Made by a program: the position numbers and the translations under genes. Under the pieces are notes generated by a model that worked only from the letters and a program-made list of their open reading frames with translations, did not search any database and was not told where the DNA came from. This document shows positions 1 through 11,858 of a DNA stretch of 64,000 nucleotides, piece by piece. Source of the stretch: Silene conica. Taxonomy: Eukaryota > Streptophyta > Magnoliopsida > Caryophyllales > Caryophyllaceae. Where the stretch lies: contig CM055312.2 of the NCBI GenBank assembly GCA_029255685.2, forward strand, positions 51,866,202-51,930,201, given 5' to 3'. Numbering within the stretch: position 1 is the stretch's first letter; every line of letters starts with the position of its first letter.

Positions 1-300
1 AGATACTCACCACCACGATCTGAACGTAGTGCTTTAATCTTTCTACCCAGCTGGTTCTGTACCCGATTCTGGTATTCTTTGAACTTGTCAAAGGATTCAC
101 TTTTATGTTTCATCAAGTAGACATAGCCATGTCTACTCAAATCATCCGTGAAAGTGATGAAATACCTATAGCCTTCTCGTGCGTTGATCGACATAGGGCC
201 ACATACGTCCGTATGTATGAGTCCTAATAGGTCGGCAGCGCGCATTCCAACACCTTTGAAGGAAATACGAGTCATTTTGCCGATGAGACATGATTCACAC
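1..300 (-). pseudogene. Copia integrase core fragment (split gag-pol, distal part)
   Basis: The reverse complement matches the integrase part of the intact Copia frame at roughly 42907-43207. It begins just after the Cys of the SYGTC segment and runs through the HTDVCGPM motif (first catalytic Asp), the TFTDDLSRYGY segment and the LRSDRGGEY motif (second catalytic Asp) at the window edge. It is the continuation of the frame at 8621-10112. Bases 296-300 (CACAC) are the target duplication of the element inserted at 301-8620. The coding sequence stays open here, so this Copia copy was probably intact in this part before the insertion. It cannot now make integrase because 8.3 kb interrupts the frame. 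Confidence 0.9.
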
Positions 301-1557
301 TGTTGGGAAATGTGTCCTCAACAATAAGTGCGATCACGTAATTAAATCTCATAACAAGAATGCGCAAGGGATGATACGAATTATTAGTCAACTGACCAAC
401 ATTAATCGGTAATGATTGGCTAGCTAGAGTTTGACATTACTGTCGTATGACGGTGGTGGTCAGTTGATCCCTTTAGGTCACACCTTTAGGACAATTCCCT
501 TAATTGATAAAGTGATCAAATGTATATTGATACGATTTGATCATATTCCTTAAACTCGTATATCGAGAAATTAGAGGTTAAATCTTAATGTAAGATTTTT
601 GTTTAAAATTGAAACGTGTCAATTGTTAAACATTAAACGATATTTTAAGATATCGTAATTAGAATGAATTGGGTTGAAATTAATACAAAGGTTGTAAATC
701 GTATTGACGATAAATGATCATTTTACATTTGTAATTTCGAATTACTTATTAATTAATAAATATGATTTATTTATGTATAATATTTATATGATAAATATTT
801 ATATGTTTTAAATGTACTAAAACATATTATATGACATATAGGATGTCACACTTTGTATAAATTATACATTTTACAAAGTTGTAAAATGAAATCCTTTATT
901 TATGATTAAAGGGGCCGGTTAAGTGGGGTTGGTTGTGTGGGTTTAATGTACAAAACACAATCATTAAAAGACCACCTTGAGAACACTAACCTAGATGCTT
1001 CCCTAGTGTCTTGAGAAGTGAATGTGTTCCCCTTTGTGGCATCCCAAAACCGGCAACCCCTTCCCCATATACCATGCTTATAGTTATTTGATTATCTAAA
1101 TAAGCATGCTTGATATATAAAGATATGTTATATTCATTCACTACTTCTTGTTGTTGTTGTTGCCCTAGCCGAAACACTACACAAGAAGAGAGAAAATTTT
1201 CTACCTCTAAAATACATATTATAAGATAATAATTTATACTAAGAGTAGTATTAAAATATAATTCTAATAAGAGTGATTAGAATTAGTTTAAGGAAGAAAA
1301 CCGATTCCAAGTCTAGCATACAAAGTTTCGGTTCTTTTGGGGCTTGTCTTGGTGCATCCGGAGGAGGTATTCTATATTGGGTACTCGGAGGATCATCCTT
1401 GCAATATATTTGGACCGAGTGTAAGAACACGGTTTTCTCCTCTTTCCGCATTTTATTAGCATGCATAAGATCATAATAAACGAGTTTATTATCTTGTTAA
1501 TTAAAAGGTTTGTTAGTATGACTAAATTAGTTTATGAGCAACTACTTAAACCTAACA
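301..1557 (+). repeat. 5' LTR of the gag-only element
   Basis: This 1257-bp LTR starts TGTTGGGAAATG and ends CTAACA. Its start resembles the Copia LTR starts at 33982 (TGTTGGAGATTG) and 46319 (TGTTGGGGCTGG), including a following GTGTCCT motif. Short open frames inside it recur exactly 7063 bp downstream in the other LTR and are not genes. Confidence 0.95.
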
Positions 1558-1558
1558 A

Positions 1559-1571
1559 TTGGTATCAGAGC
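1559..1571 (+). promoter_or_regulatory. Primer binding site (tRNA-Met type)
   Basis: TTGGTATCAGAGC lies one base after the 5' LTR. It is the standard plant LTR-element site complementary to the 3' end of initiator tRNA-Met, used to start minus-strand DNA synthesis. Confidence 0.93.
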
Positions 1572-4014
1572 AAAATGGTTGTTTGCATGCTTTCCGTTTC
1601 GTTTTTACGGAGTTATTATGATAACAAAAATAAAACTTGAATTTTCGTATGATATAAGATATGGACGAAATATTTTTAGCATGATACCTACTGTTTTCTA
1701 ATATGATTTAGAATATTTGGAATAATTTTTGCATGAATATTGATCATTGGTTTTTTTATTTCGGTTTTTAATACGTTTTAATGGTTAAAAATGATTAATT
1801 TTGGGAAAAATAGTTAAAATTAACTTCTGGCCGAGATTTTTCAGTATGATATCACATGTATTTTCTATAATATGAATATGAATTTTCGTAAATTATAGAC
1901 CTTTAAATCGTGTGATATGAATTTTAATGGTTAAAATGCAAAAGGATGAATAAAAATGGGTTAAAATAGTTATATTATGAATTTGACTATAAAAATTTAT
2001 GAGGATGTCACATGCAATATTTAAATTTATGTTGAATTTTCCAGAAATTTATCTCAAATATTGCAATATTATAGATTTTTAATGTAAAAATCGGGTAATT
2101 AGTGACATAATTTCGACTTTAATAGTTTAAGTTGGAATTTGGCCATAAAAATTTAACACGATGTCATATATATTATTTCCAGCATGTATAAAATTTTCGA
2201 GAATTTTATCTTATTTTATGCTTGAGAAATAATTTTAAATGTTAAAATCGTATGATATATGACGTAAATCGTTAAAATTTGCAAATGTTGTTAAAAATGG
2301 CCGAAAATATAACCCATTTTAGTCATATGTGATATGTTCATCATGAAAATATTCTTGGGTGCCTAAAGTTTCAGATTTGATTTGCATTGATTTAATTTTG
2401 TTTTGTTAAAAGTAGCATTTAAAATTAAATTAAAAAGAGGCATGCTTTAAAATTTCGGCTATGGGGCAATGTGCCATTTAATTTTCTGTCCATCTTGTGT
2501 TCTTAAAAAGGTTTTGGAAGGTATAAAAATTATTATTAGTATTTAATTTGCATTTATGAAGTTAATTATTGAATTTTCCGACTTAAATTGCTCGTTTTAC
2601 GTGTTATTTTCGAAATAATAATAAAACCGTATAAAATACTAATAATTTAACTTTCTGAAAATTTTAAGAACATTCTGGATTTTCAAAATTTGAATTTTGA
2701 ATTTTCGAAATTTTAATGTCTCTTTTGAATTTTATATTGTTTTTCCCGAAAAACCGAGTAATACCGATCAATATTAAAATATATTAAGTTAATTCATGTT
2801 CAAAGTTTGAGTAAGACTAAATTTTGAATCCTATGCGAGTTAGGATGATTAACTTAAGGATGAAAACCGTTTCATTTAATGCATAGTGTTGTTAAACGTT
2901 AAAACACGCAATTCCATAAAAACCGAGGTTTACGATAACTATTTAAATAAGTGTTTTAAATAGGACGATTTGGCTTAGGATTTGCATGTTAATTCATATT
3001 TATTTAAGCATTGCATATTTATATTATGAATGTCATGATTTATTTTTACGTAATTTTGGGAATTATGTAATTTACTTAGTATGGCCTTAGTTTTTAAATC
3101 GGTATTTCCCGTAATGTAAGGGGTTACCGATTGGGTTGTAATTTTGTGATCTCGTATCACCCAATTGTAATTTATTTCTATTTTATAATGTATAAAGTAG
3201 ACTAGAAAAGTTGTAATATTTGTAAAATCCGGAGTTCCTTGAAGACGGTGCCATTCGGAAAGGAGTTCCGATCAAGACGGTGTTTACCTCGAAGTGCGTG
3301 CCGCGTGAAGTTCAAGGGACCAAAGGAGTTGGTTTCCGAATTTGTACTTTGTTATTTCTTTTCTAGGAAAGGCCATACTAGGGTTTATTTATGCTTTTAT
3401 TTTTGCTTTTTATATGTTTGCATGCATAGCCAAATCGTCATACATCGTATCATGCATGTTTCGACTTAGTCGACCTAGTCTTTTATTTTATCGATAATTC
3501 ACCGACTTAGTTCACTTAAACGGAGATAGATAATAATTTGACTAGATCTCTTACATATTAATATTGAGACTTAGCCTTACCAAAAAGTACGGACCCATGA
3601 ATCCCTTCTTCACAAAAACGTAGGCTCGGCTACACCGGGGTACTAAAATTGTCACGTTGGGTAAGTGGGGTAATAAGATTACACCTTGAAATTTGGTTGA
3701 TCTCAACGAAAGTATTCGTAACCGTAGTTGCAATAAGTTCGGGCTAAAGATAATTTTAAGAAAATTGTCGACCGAGAGTTCTAAGAGTAGAACCGATTAA
3801 AGAGTTAATCCACCAAATTATACCGATACGGGTTGAATCGGCTACACCGTGCCCGCATTAGTATGGGTTTGGGTCTCGGGATTGTTTACTTAATTGGGTA
3901 AGAGATCATTAAGTAAATATATATAACTAAACTTAAAGTTTTAGTTTAAATTATGAATTTAAAATGATGTTGTTTTCCTTTTATTATTGTAGTTTAAATT
4001 TTTCAACATCGACT
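1572..4014 (+). other. AT-rich leader of the gag-only element, no gene
   Basis: This long leader has no convincing ORF. Its distal part resembles the Copia leader: the GGCCATACTAGGG segment near 3371 parallels GGCCACACTAGGA near 40730, and the ACCGAGAGTTC segment near 3771 parallels ACCAAGAGTTC near 41189. A pyrimidine-rich stretch ending in TTATTATTGTAG (acceptor AG at 3991-3992) lies 22 bp before the gag start and looks like a 3' splice site. Confidence 0.7.
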
Positions 4015-4920
4015 ATGGCAACCAACGCTCCACCTCTCACTAACGTATCATGGCTTCGATCCTTTATGGATCGTTGCAAACTCGATAAGCATGGTTCCAA
4101 TTTTAAGGATTGGGATGCGCAATTGCTTTTGGCCGCTCAAGGTGACGATAAGAGTCGTTACCTATCCGAAGCCGCTCCTCCCGCTCCGACCGCTCGTTCG
4201 TCGGTCCAAACTCGTGAGGCCTATGAAGCCTACATGAAAGAGTCCTCCGCTCTTAAAAATGTGCTCATCTTCTCCATGGAGCCGGATCTCCAAAGGAGCA
4301 TGATCAAGTTGACCACATCATATGAGATATACACTAAGCTTGCGACCATGTTTTCGCAAACTCCAAGGGTGATTCAATATGAGGCGGCTTCCGCTTTCTT
4401 TGACATAACCTTCAAGGAAGGGCAAAAGATAAGCCCTCATGTTCTCAAACTAGTTGAGCTCGCGGAGACTCTAAAAGCTCAAAATGTTGATGTTCCCGAC
4501 TCTCTTATAATTGACCGAGTTCTTCACTCGCTCAATAAGGTTAAAGCGTATGCTCAATTCCGGGTGAATTTCAATATGCGAAACCAAGAGACCTCGTTAG
4601 ACGAGTTGCATAAGATGCTAGTCCAAGCCGAAAGGGACATGGGACTTCATGAAAGTTCCACCAAAGATGTTTTGAACATCGAAAAGAAAGGGAAAACGAG
4701 CTTCAAGAGGAATGCCTCGAAAGGCAAGGGCAAGAAAACGTTCAAACCCAAAGCGACCAAAGAAAAGACCTTTTCGAAAGGCGCTTCCACCTCGTCTTCT
4801 AAAGAGCAAGACAAGTGCCATTATTGCACGAGGATCGGTCATTGGAAGAGAAATTGCCCCAAATTCTTAAGCGATCTCAAGCTGGAAAGGTTCTTGCGGT
4901 GGGTTATAATTCTCGTTTAA
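4015..4920 (+). CDS. gag: Copia-type Gag (capsid plus CCHC zinc knuckle), 3' end frameshifted
   Basis: Gag packages element RNA into virus-like particles. The frame opens at 3964, but I prefer the ATG at 4015 (MATNAPPLTN), which follows the predicted splice acceptor and resembles the Copia start MAGEDPMPSAK. The protein has the same plan as the Copia Gag: an SWLRSFMDRCKL segment, a NFKDWDAQL segment, IIDRVLHSLN, a basic Lys/Gly-rich linker, then a zinc knuckle CHYCTRIGHWKRNC at about residues 267-280. After CPKFLSDLK the frame leaves the family pattern and stops at 4918-4920. A second frame starting at 4881 continues the family pattern (AGKVLAVG, compare AGRVTPVG in Copia) and stops at 4980-4982, so one base was probably lost near 4880. 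There is no pol downstream. Confidence 0.85.
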   Translation: MATNAPPLTNVSWLRSFMDRCKLDKHGSNFKDWDAQLLLAAQGDDKSRYLSEAAPPAPTARSSVQTREAYEAYMKESSALKNVLIFSMEPDLQRSMIKLTTSYEIYTKLATMFSQTPRVIQYEAASAFFDITFKEGQKISPHVLKLVELAETLKAQNVDVPDSLIIDRVLHSLNKVKAYAQFRVNFNMRNQETSLDELHKMLVQAERDMGLHESSTKDVLNIEKKGKTSFKRNASKGKGKKTFKPKATKEKTFSKGASTSSSKEQDKCHYCTRIGHWKRNCPKFLSDLKLERFLRWVIILV

Positions 4921-7363
4921 ACTCATGTTATTTTGTCAACTTTTGTATGGCGATACAAGTTGTTGACTATCACCCCTTTTAAATTGTTTTAAAAGGGCGC
5001 CTTATGATGATAAGGGCAAGGAAAGGGAAGCGTTAAATTCCTTACTTGGATGGCTCCGGTAGCATCCAATTGATCGAAGACTTGAAGAGCTAGGCTCTAA
5101 TTTTCATATCGTCTTCTTTCATATTTTGCATTTATTTATGGAACAATTTAAATTTCTTGTAAGACAAGGATTAAAATCCTAATACAATGGTTGTAATTTT
5201 GGATATTAGTGACTTGGTTTTCAACCCAAGTCACTACTTTTGTTCTTAATCAATGTTTTGATTTCTCAAATAAATTGCATGCATTATTTAAACATGAATA
5301 ATAGTGATCTAATCACGAAATAAATATTGATACGATCAAATATAAAAAAAAAATCAAAGAGTTGATTAAAACGGAGAACTACACCCCATGAGATAGATTC
5401 AATCAAAATGAGACTATATCAGTTCATTAAAAGATTTTCATTTTAAGTGAAAATGAGAATGTATTCATTACACCTATCAAACTTCAAACATTCAAATACA
5501 TTGGTTGATCGAAATAGCTATCCTTAGACAAGTAAAGGTTATTGTTAGAAGGATAGAGTGGGAGAAAATGTTTCGCTCACAAACCAATGATATAAATAAA
5601 GGAAGGATCTTAGAGAAGATTCTCACTTAGGAGTCTTAAGAAGAACCCTAAATGATTTGAAGAAACTACGGGAGAACACTCGGAGAAAGGTTCTTTGTGT
5701 TCATTGTTTCATAGAGAGGAAACAAAGTCCTAAATGATTTGAAGAAACTACGGGAGGACACTCGGAGAAAGGTTCTTTGTGTTCATTGTTTCATAGAGAG
5801 GAAACTTGAAAACCCGTATGAAATCATCGATAGGAAAACGGTTCCTATGTAGTTATAAAGGAAATAATCATGTCATATTCGTCTCGAGGAAACGAAGACA
5901 TGATAAGAGGGTGATGATTGATTGAATGGAAAATAGATCACTATAGGGATAGTGATAGTGATAATGATTCGAGTAATAGTTTAACATGCGAGAAATGAAA
6001 GGTTCATTTAAGATATCGAGAGATATTGATTTTAGTGGGAGCGATTTTCATAAAAAGAATTAAAGCCTACCATTTAGAGAGAATGGGTGATTCTTTAAAG
6101 AGTAAAGAATAAGAGGTTTTCAATTCTAGATGATCAAATACTTTATATCATAAGATGATGGAGCTTGATGGGAAGGTTTATTATATGGATAATAAAAGGT
6201 CGCCCACTTGAAGTTAGAATGGTTGGATACATTATTCATAACGATGAATGAAACCATTAACAAATAGCCAAGATGTTTGAAAATTGTAAAAGTGATGAAA
6301 TCACTAATAAACTACAATATAGATTTCAGTACATAAGTGACTATAGAGAGTGATTTTAATCCCTCCAGTATATCGATACGTCACAAGTTATAAGATAACA
6401 GTGGGAGCTTTCCTCCGGAAAGGAAACTCAAAATCTAGAAAGAGTTCTAGATATGTACTCAAATAGAATCATGTTATACGGGATAATATGAGAATAAAGG
6501 AGACCAAAAGTTGTAAGTTTTGCTATCATGAATAAAGGTTATTCGCATGAATAAAGGTTATTCGCAAAACGCTAATACAAATAGATGATTGTACATCAAA
6601 ATGCAATGTAATAGTGTTGACTATTGTTGCATGACAACATCATTTGAGTTATAAATAACTCAAAGTAAAAGATACTTTGTCAGAATCCAAATGGGTTGTA
6701 TGAGACAATATTGAACCCCATAAGTGAACTGGATTGACTTAGTATGGCTCCTAGCCGCTTACATGAGGTGACGTCTCAAAGCGACTAGAGTGTGAGGCGA
6801 TTGATGGCAAGTTCAAGTGCCATAGAGTCATATGTGATGACTAGTCGATCACATAGGCAGACTGTAAGAGACACTCTGTCGGGCAATGTGACCGCTTATA
6901 GAGTTCTGGAAATTTTATAGCCGGGTCGTGGCGAGAGCTGCTATAGTATTCTTGTGAGTCAATTCTTTGACTAAAAACTACTCTCCCAAGATGGTACAGT
7001 TTAGGCATAACTTTGATCCATTCTCTACGACTTTTCGTAACTGGAGTCAAATGGGATTGTTTTGGGTTGTGACTAACTGTGACTGGTTGAAGGAAGTAGT
7101 GCGATAGAAATTGTCCACCCCTTGTCAGGGTTGTTCAAATCTCAGGGCCACTCGAGGAGTAATTAACTGGAAATGCGTGGCCACGCTCGGAAGGTGTCTA
7201 TGGTAGATAATTCCGGTCAGACAGTTATTCTCCAGATCGAGGAAACCATTCATGATATGATCAAATGCAAGAACGACCAGAGAGAGACATCTTGCATTGA
7301 GTGGGAGATTGTAATAGGACAAGAGAATTGGTGACGCACACTTGTCGAGGACAAGTGGGAGAT
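4921..7363 (+). other. Non-coding 3' interior of the gag-only element
   Basis: This 2.4-kb stretch should hold pol but has no recognisable pol motif. An 82-bp tandem duplication lies at about 5646-5805 and a 19-bp one at 6528-6565. From about 6700 it resembles the Copia 3' untranslated region near 45700-46060 (for example a GGGTCGTGG segment, then a GAGTC-ATTCTTTGACT-like segment, then a CCACTCGAGGAGTA segment at 7147). Purine tracts occur at 7299-7311 and 7351-7363; the second directly primes the 3' LTR. Confidence 0.75.
5646..5805. repeat. 82-bp tandem duplication
   Basis: The segment starting CCTAAATGATTTGAAG near 5647 and ending GAGAGGAAAC at 5723 repeats with a period of 82 bp from about 5729 to 5805. 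The copies differ at about one position in the middle (GGGAGAAC versus GGGAGGAC). Confidence 0.9.
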
Positions 7364-8620
7364 TGTTGGGAAATGTGTCCTCAACAATAAGTGCGATCAC
7401 GTAATTAAATCTCATAACAAGAATGCGCAAGGGATGATACGAATTATTAGTCAACTGACCAACATTAATCGGTAATGATTGGCTAGCTAGAGTTTGACAT
7501 TACTGTCGTATGACGGTGGTGGTCAGTTGATCCCTTTAGGTCACACCTTTAGGACAATTCCCTTAATTGATAAAGTGATCAAATGTATATTGATACGATT
7601 TGATCATATTCCTTAAACTCGTATATCGAGAAATTAGAGGTTAAATCTTAATGTAAGATTTTTGTTTAAAATTGAAACGTGTCAATTGTTAAACATTAAA
7701 CGATATTTTAAGATATCGTAATTAGAATGAATTGGGTTGAAATTAATACAAAGGTTGTAAATCGTATTGACGATAAATGATCATTTTACATTTGTAATTT
7801 CGAATTACTTATTAATTAATAAATATGATTTATTTATGTATAATATTTATATGATAAATATTTATATGTTTTAAATGTACTAAAACATATTATATGACAT
7901 ATAGGATGTCACACTTTGTATAAATTATACATTTTACAAAGTTGTAAAATGAAATCCTTTATTTATGATTAAAGGGGCCGGTTAAGTGGGGTTGGTTGTG
8001 TGGGTTTAATGTACAAAACACAATCATTAAAAGACCACCTTGAGAACACTAACCTAGATGCTTCCCTAGTGTCTTGAGAAGTGAATGTGTTCCCCTTTGT
8101 GGCATCCCAAAACCGGCAACCCCTTCCCCATATACCATGCTTATAGTTATTTGATTATCTAAATAAGCATGCTTGATATATAAAGATATGTTATATTCAT
8201 TCACTACTTCTTGTTGTTGTTGTTGCCCTAGCCGAAACACTACACAAGAAGAGAGAAAATTTTCTACCTCTAAAATACATATTATAAGATAATAATTTAT
8301 ACTAAGAGTAGTATTAAAATATAATTCTAATAAGAGTGATTAGAATTAGTTTAAGGAAGAAAACCGATTCCAAGTCTAGCATACAAAGTTTCGGTTCTTT
8401 TGGGGCTTGTCTTGGTGCATCCGGAGGAGGTATTCTATATTGGGTACTCGGAGGATCATCCTTGCAATATATTTGGACCGAGTGTAAGAACACGGTTTTC
8501 TCCTCTTTCCGCATTTTATTAGCATGCATAAGATCATAATAAACGAGTTTATTATCTTGTTAATTAAAAGGTTTGTTAGTATGACTAAATTAGTTTATGA
8601 GCAACTACTTAAACCTAACA
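7364..8620 (+). repeat. 3' LTR of the gag-only element
   Basis: This 1257-bp repeat matches 301-1557 at a constant offset of 7063. It is preceded by the purine tract ACAAGTGGGAGAT and followed by the target duplication CACAC. Confidence 0.95.
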
Positions 8621-10112
8621 CACACGTGCCATATGATTCGAAGTCAAAGGGCGAAATAGCTCCATTCTGCAGGAGCTGTTTTACGCGTTTCTCATTTATG
8701 TGTCCCATACGACAATGCCATAGGTAAGTTTGATCTTTGTCACCTACCTTTATTCTTTTATTATTCACATGTAATATCTCGGTGGTTTGATCTAAAACAT
8801 AAATTCCATTCATGGAAACTGCCTTGCCATAAATCATATTGTGTAAAGAGAAAATACAGCTATTATTCTCTATTACAAATGAAAATCCGAGTTTGTCAAG
8901 TGCAGAAACTGAAATAATGTTTTTGGACAAATTAGGAACATAATAACAGTTATATAAAAATAACTCGAATCCACTTGGAAGCTGGATTACGTATGTTCCC
9001 TTCGAGACTGCAGCCACACGTGCTCCATTCCCGACACGCAGGTCCACCTCACCCTTGGTTAGGGGTTCTTGGTTTCGGAGGCCCTGCACATGATTACATA
9101 GATGAGAACCACAACCAGTATCAAGTACCCAAGTTCCGCAACTTGCATGGTTAATCTCAATCATGTGAATAAAAGAAGAAGAAGACATACCAACAGGAGT
9201 AACACGGCCTGCTTTAATGTCCTCGCGATACACGGGGCATGAGCGCCTCCAATGCCCAGTCTTGTGGCAATGGTGACATTCCATGCTTGTATCTTTGCTC
9301 TTTGTCTTGCCTTGTGAGTTACTCGACTCACCAGGCCCACTCTTAGCAAATCCTGGTTTCTTGAACCTGGGCTTACCTACCGCTAGGTCGCCCTGAGCTT
9401 TAGCCTTCCCTTTACCTTTTCCCTTGCTGGAGATCATGAGAACATCCTGCTTTAGACTCCCACTCAACTTTAGATCCTTCTCAGTCTGTACGAGAAGGGA
9501 GTGGAGCTCATGAGGAGTCTTCTTCATGTCGTTCATGTAGTAGTTGGCCCTAAAGAGGGCGAACCCATCATGAAGCGAATGAAGCATGCGATCAACGATG
9601 ATGTTCTCACTGATCTTGCAGTTTAGGGACTCCAGTTTCTCGATATTCTCAATCATGTTGAGAATATGTGGGCTAACAGCTTGGCCCTTCTGGAGTTTCG
9701 CCTCAATGAAGCGACAGGTATGCTCATAAGAAACGATTCTCGGAGCCTTGGAGAATTCGTTAGTGAGCGTGGTGAAAATCTTGTTTGCACCATGGGTTAT
9801 GAAGCGTCTTTGCAAATTGGATTCCATTGCATAGATGAGTACGTTCTTTATCGCACCCGCTTCCATAACGAAATCGCTATGAGCGCGAATTTCGTTGGCT
9901 CTAGCTCCAGTTCCTGGGTGTGGCGGAATGGGCTCAGTTAAGAACTTGAGCTTTCCGTCAGCAATGGCAGCATTCCGTAGTGCTGCCTCCCAGTCAGAGA
10001 AGTTTGACCCATCATTCCTCAGTCTAGTTGACTGATTCATGGAGTCCATGAAGGCTTTTAGCCAGGATTCACGTGCTAGCTTGGCACTTGGCATTGGGTC
10101 TTCACCAGCCAT
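8621..10112 (-). pseudogene. gag-pol: Copia gag-pol, proximal part (Gag, protease, integrase zinc domain)
   Basis: Starting at 10112 (MAGEDPMPSAK), the frame is open for about 497 codons until the inserted element at 8620. It contains the Gag region, the zinc knuckle CHHCHKTGHWRRSC, the aspartic protease motif LDTGCGSH and the integrase zinc-domain motif HCRMGH. It breaks inside the SYGTC segment of integrase. The last residues of the visible open frame (8595-8620) come from the inserted LTR. Compared with the frame at 41425 there are only scattered substitutions and no internal stop. The gene is non-functional because of the 8.3-kb insertion, but Gag plus protease could in principle still be made if it were transcribed. 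Confidence 0.92.
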
Positions 10113-11858
10113 TTTAGTTTTACAGTAGTTTTAAAGAACGTGTTCTACACTGAAAAGAAGATAAAACAAAACCATATAAGCAACTTATTGTTGTGATTTA
10201 AGTCTATATTAAATTGAATTTAAACTCGTAGACTCATGCATTTATATAATTGATCTCCCTCAAGAATTATATAAACGATCCCAAGACTCAATTTTCGTAT
10301 ATTGATAAGCCCACAGTTTGGCTAATTCCAATCGTTGGAACTCTTGGTCGATAGATTTCCGTAAATCCTATCTATTAGTCCATCTCAGTCACTGGAATAT
10401 TATCGAGTGACCATGATGTTGAGATAAAATAAATCATCTGTTCCCACTTACCCAACGTAGAAGGGGTCATATTATGCCTACCGACGAAGAAGGGATTCAT
10501 GGGAGGCTGATTTATAAAGACTAATCTCAATTTTTGGTTATACGAGGAAGACCCCATCAACTCTTATTTATCCCTATTTAAGTGAACTAAAAACTAGCAT
10601 TTGCGTGAATGAATTAAATAAAGTGATGGCTTTTAAATTGACATGTGACATCTGTATTGTCACAGAAAACTAACGCGTGACCTCTACATGAGTCAGTTTT
10701 CAGGCATGATATAGGTGGTTTGGTTTTTAGGCGGAATATGATGCAAGCTATTATCGATGAAAGCGTAAAGATAAATGCAATAAACGTAAATAAAAGTCCT
10801 AGTGTGGCCTATCCTACCAAAATAAACATAAAACAACTTGGAATCCACCGTTGGACCCTAGAAGCTTGTCTTGATGTTCTATCTTGGTCCTTGCAGCGGG
10901 AGTGAGCATCCGGTCTCCGTCTTGTCTTTGGTCTTCACAAAATTACTAATTTAAATTACAAAAGTAGTCCTAGATACATTCTAATTTAAATACAAAAGTA
11001 ATTACATGGCAAAAACCCAAAACGGAGATTCAAGATCTCAAAATTACAAGCAAGATCGTGTCCCATCATTACGGTAACACAATCTTCTAAGGCCACACTA
11101 AGTTACAACCGTTTGCAAAAATTAAATACGTTATTGAAAGCATTCAAGGCATTCACAAGACGATAAATAAAATGCATCAACTAAATAAAATTTATACATG
11201 ACATAATACTGTTATTATGATTAATAAATTTATACCAAACCACCTTTTAAGATTAAAATTAAGTGACTATACCGTTTTAATCACCAATTTTAATAAACAT
11301 ATAATCCATTATTTTAAACTGTTTTAAAACAATATGTATCAAACGAGGGTGAACCGTTTCACTAAATAATATACTATTTCCGTATACAGTATATTATTTT
11401 AAGCCATGTGAAAATAAGAAAACAAGTTATTTTCAAAAATGGAGCCCGAACCATGAGCACTCGACCGAGCAGCAGAGGCACTCGATCGAGTGCCAGTGTC
11501 ACTCGATCGAGTGCAGCAGGGGCTCGATCGAGTGACTCTTTAAAACGCAATCGCTGCACTTTTAAATCTAAAACGAGTTTATAACTTGGATTTAAAACGT
11601 GTAAATCATAAATAAACAACAACAAAAGATTCACATATTGCTAAAAATATCGATTAATTAACAATATGCAAATTATAATCGAAAAACAAGATCGATATCT
11701 CACAAAAATCACACGCACGGGCCTGGTACGAGGGCACTCGATCGAGTGCAACTGGTACTCGATCGAGTGCCTGCGACAGAATGTACGGTTTTCAAAAATT
11801 TAATTCTTATGAAAGACACAATTGTAAAATTTTCATGGCCTAAGGCTCTAATACCACT
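10113..11858 (-). other. Leader of the outer Copia element
   Basis: This 1.7-kb untranslated leader matches the split leader of the plus-strand Copia copy (35053-36134 and 40663-41424) apart from the palindrome clusters. Next to the gag start there is a TTTTCAG splice-acceptor-like site on the minus strand, conserved in the plus copy at 41381-41387. The primer site reads TGGTATTAGAGCC (minus strand, 11844-11856), with one C-to-T change from the standard sequence. No credible ORF was seen. Confidence 0.85.
11458..11770. repeat. Two clusters of the CTCGATCGAG palindrome in the Copia leader
   Basis: Perfect or near-perfect palindromes with core CTCGATCGAG occur at 11478-11493 (GCACTCGATCGAGTGC), about 11499-11513 and 11523-11534, with a variant CACTCGACCGAG at 11458. 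A second cluster lies at 11734-11749 and 11757-11770. The sequence between sites is not repeated, so this is an array of sites rather than a tandem repeat. The plus-strand Copia leader has sites at equivalent positions but with a different motif (35156-35530). Confidence 0.9.

Larger units (their letters stand above)
301..8620 (+). mobile_element. Gag-only non-autonomous LTR retrotransposon (TR-GAG type)
   Basis: Two 1257-bp direct repeats (301-1557 and 7364-8620, offset exactly 7063) bound a 5.8-kb interior. The ends are TGTTGG...CTAACA, and a perfect 5-bp duplication CACAC flanks the element (296-300 and 8621-8625). A tRNA-Met-type primer site follows the left LTR and a purine tract precedes the right one. 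The interior encodes only a Copia-like gag (4015-4920). No protease, integrase, reverse transcriptase or RNase H motif is visible in any frame, so movement must have relied on enzymes from elsewhere. The leader and the 3' untranslated region share recognisable stretches with the autonomous Copia elements in this window, the obvious candidate helpers. The LTRs look identical wherever I compared them, suggesting a young insertion. Confidence 0.93.

Noticed and set aside
986-1476. Small ORFs in the LTR of the gag-only element as genes
   Set aside because: They recur identically at 8049-8539 only because the LTR is duplicated, and they have no known motif.
9666-9941. Plus-strand 91-residue ORF opposite Copia gag
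   Set aside because: It is the antisense shadow of the gag frame, as are several others across 38195-45249 and 57366-60689.
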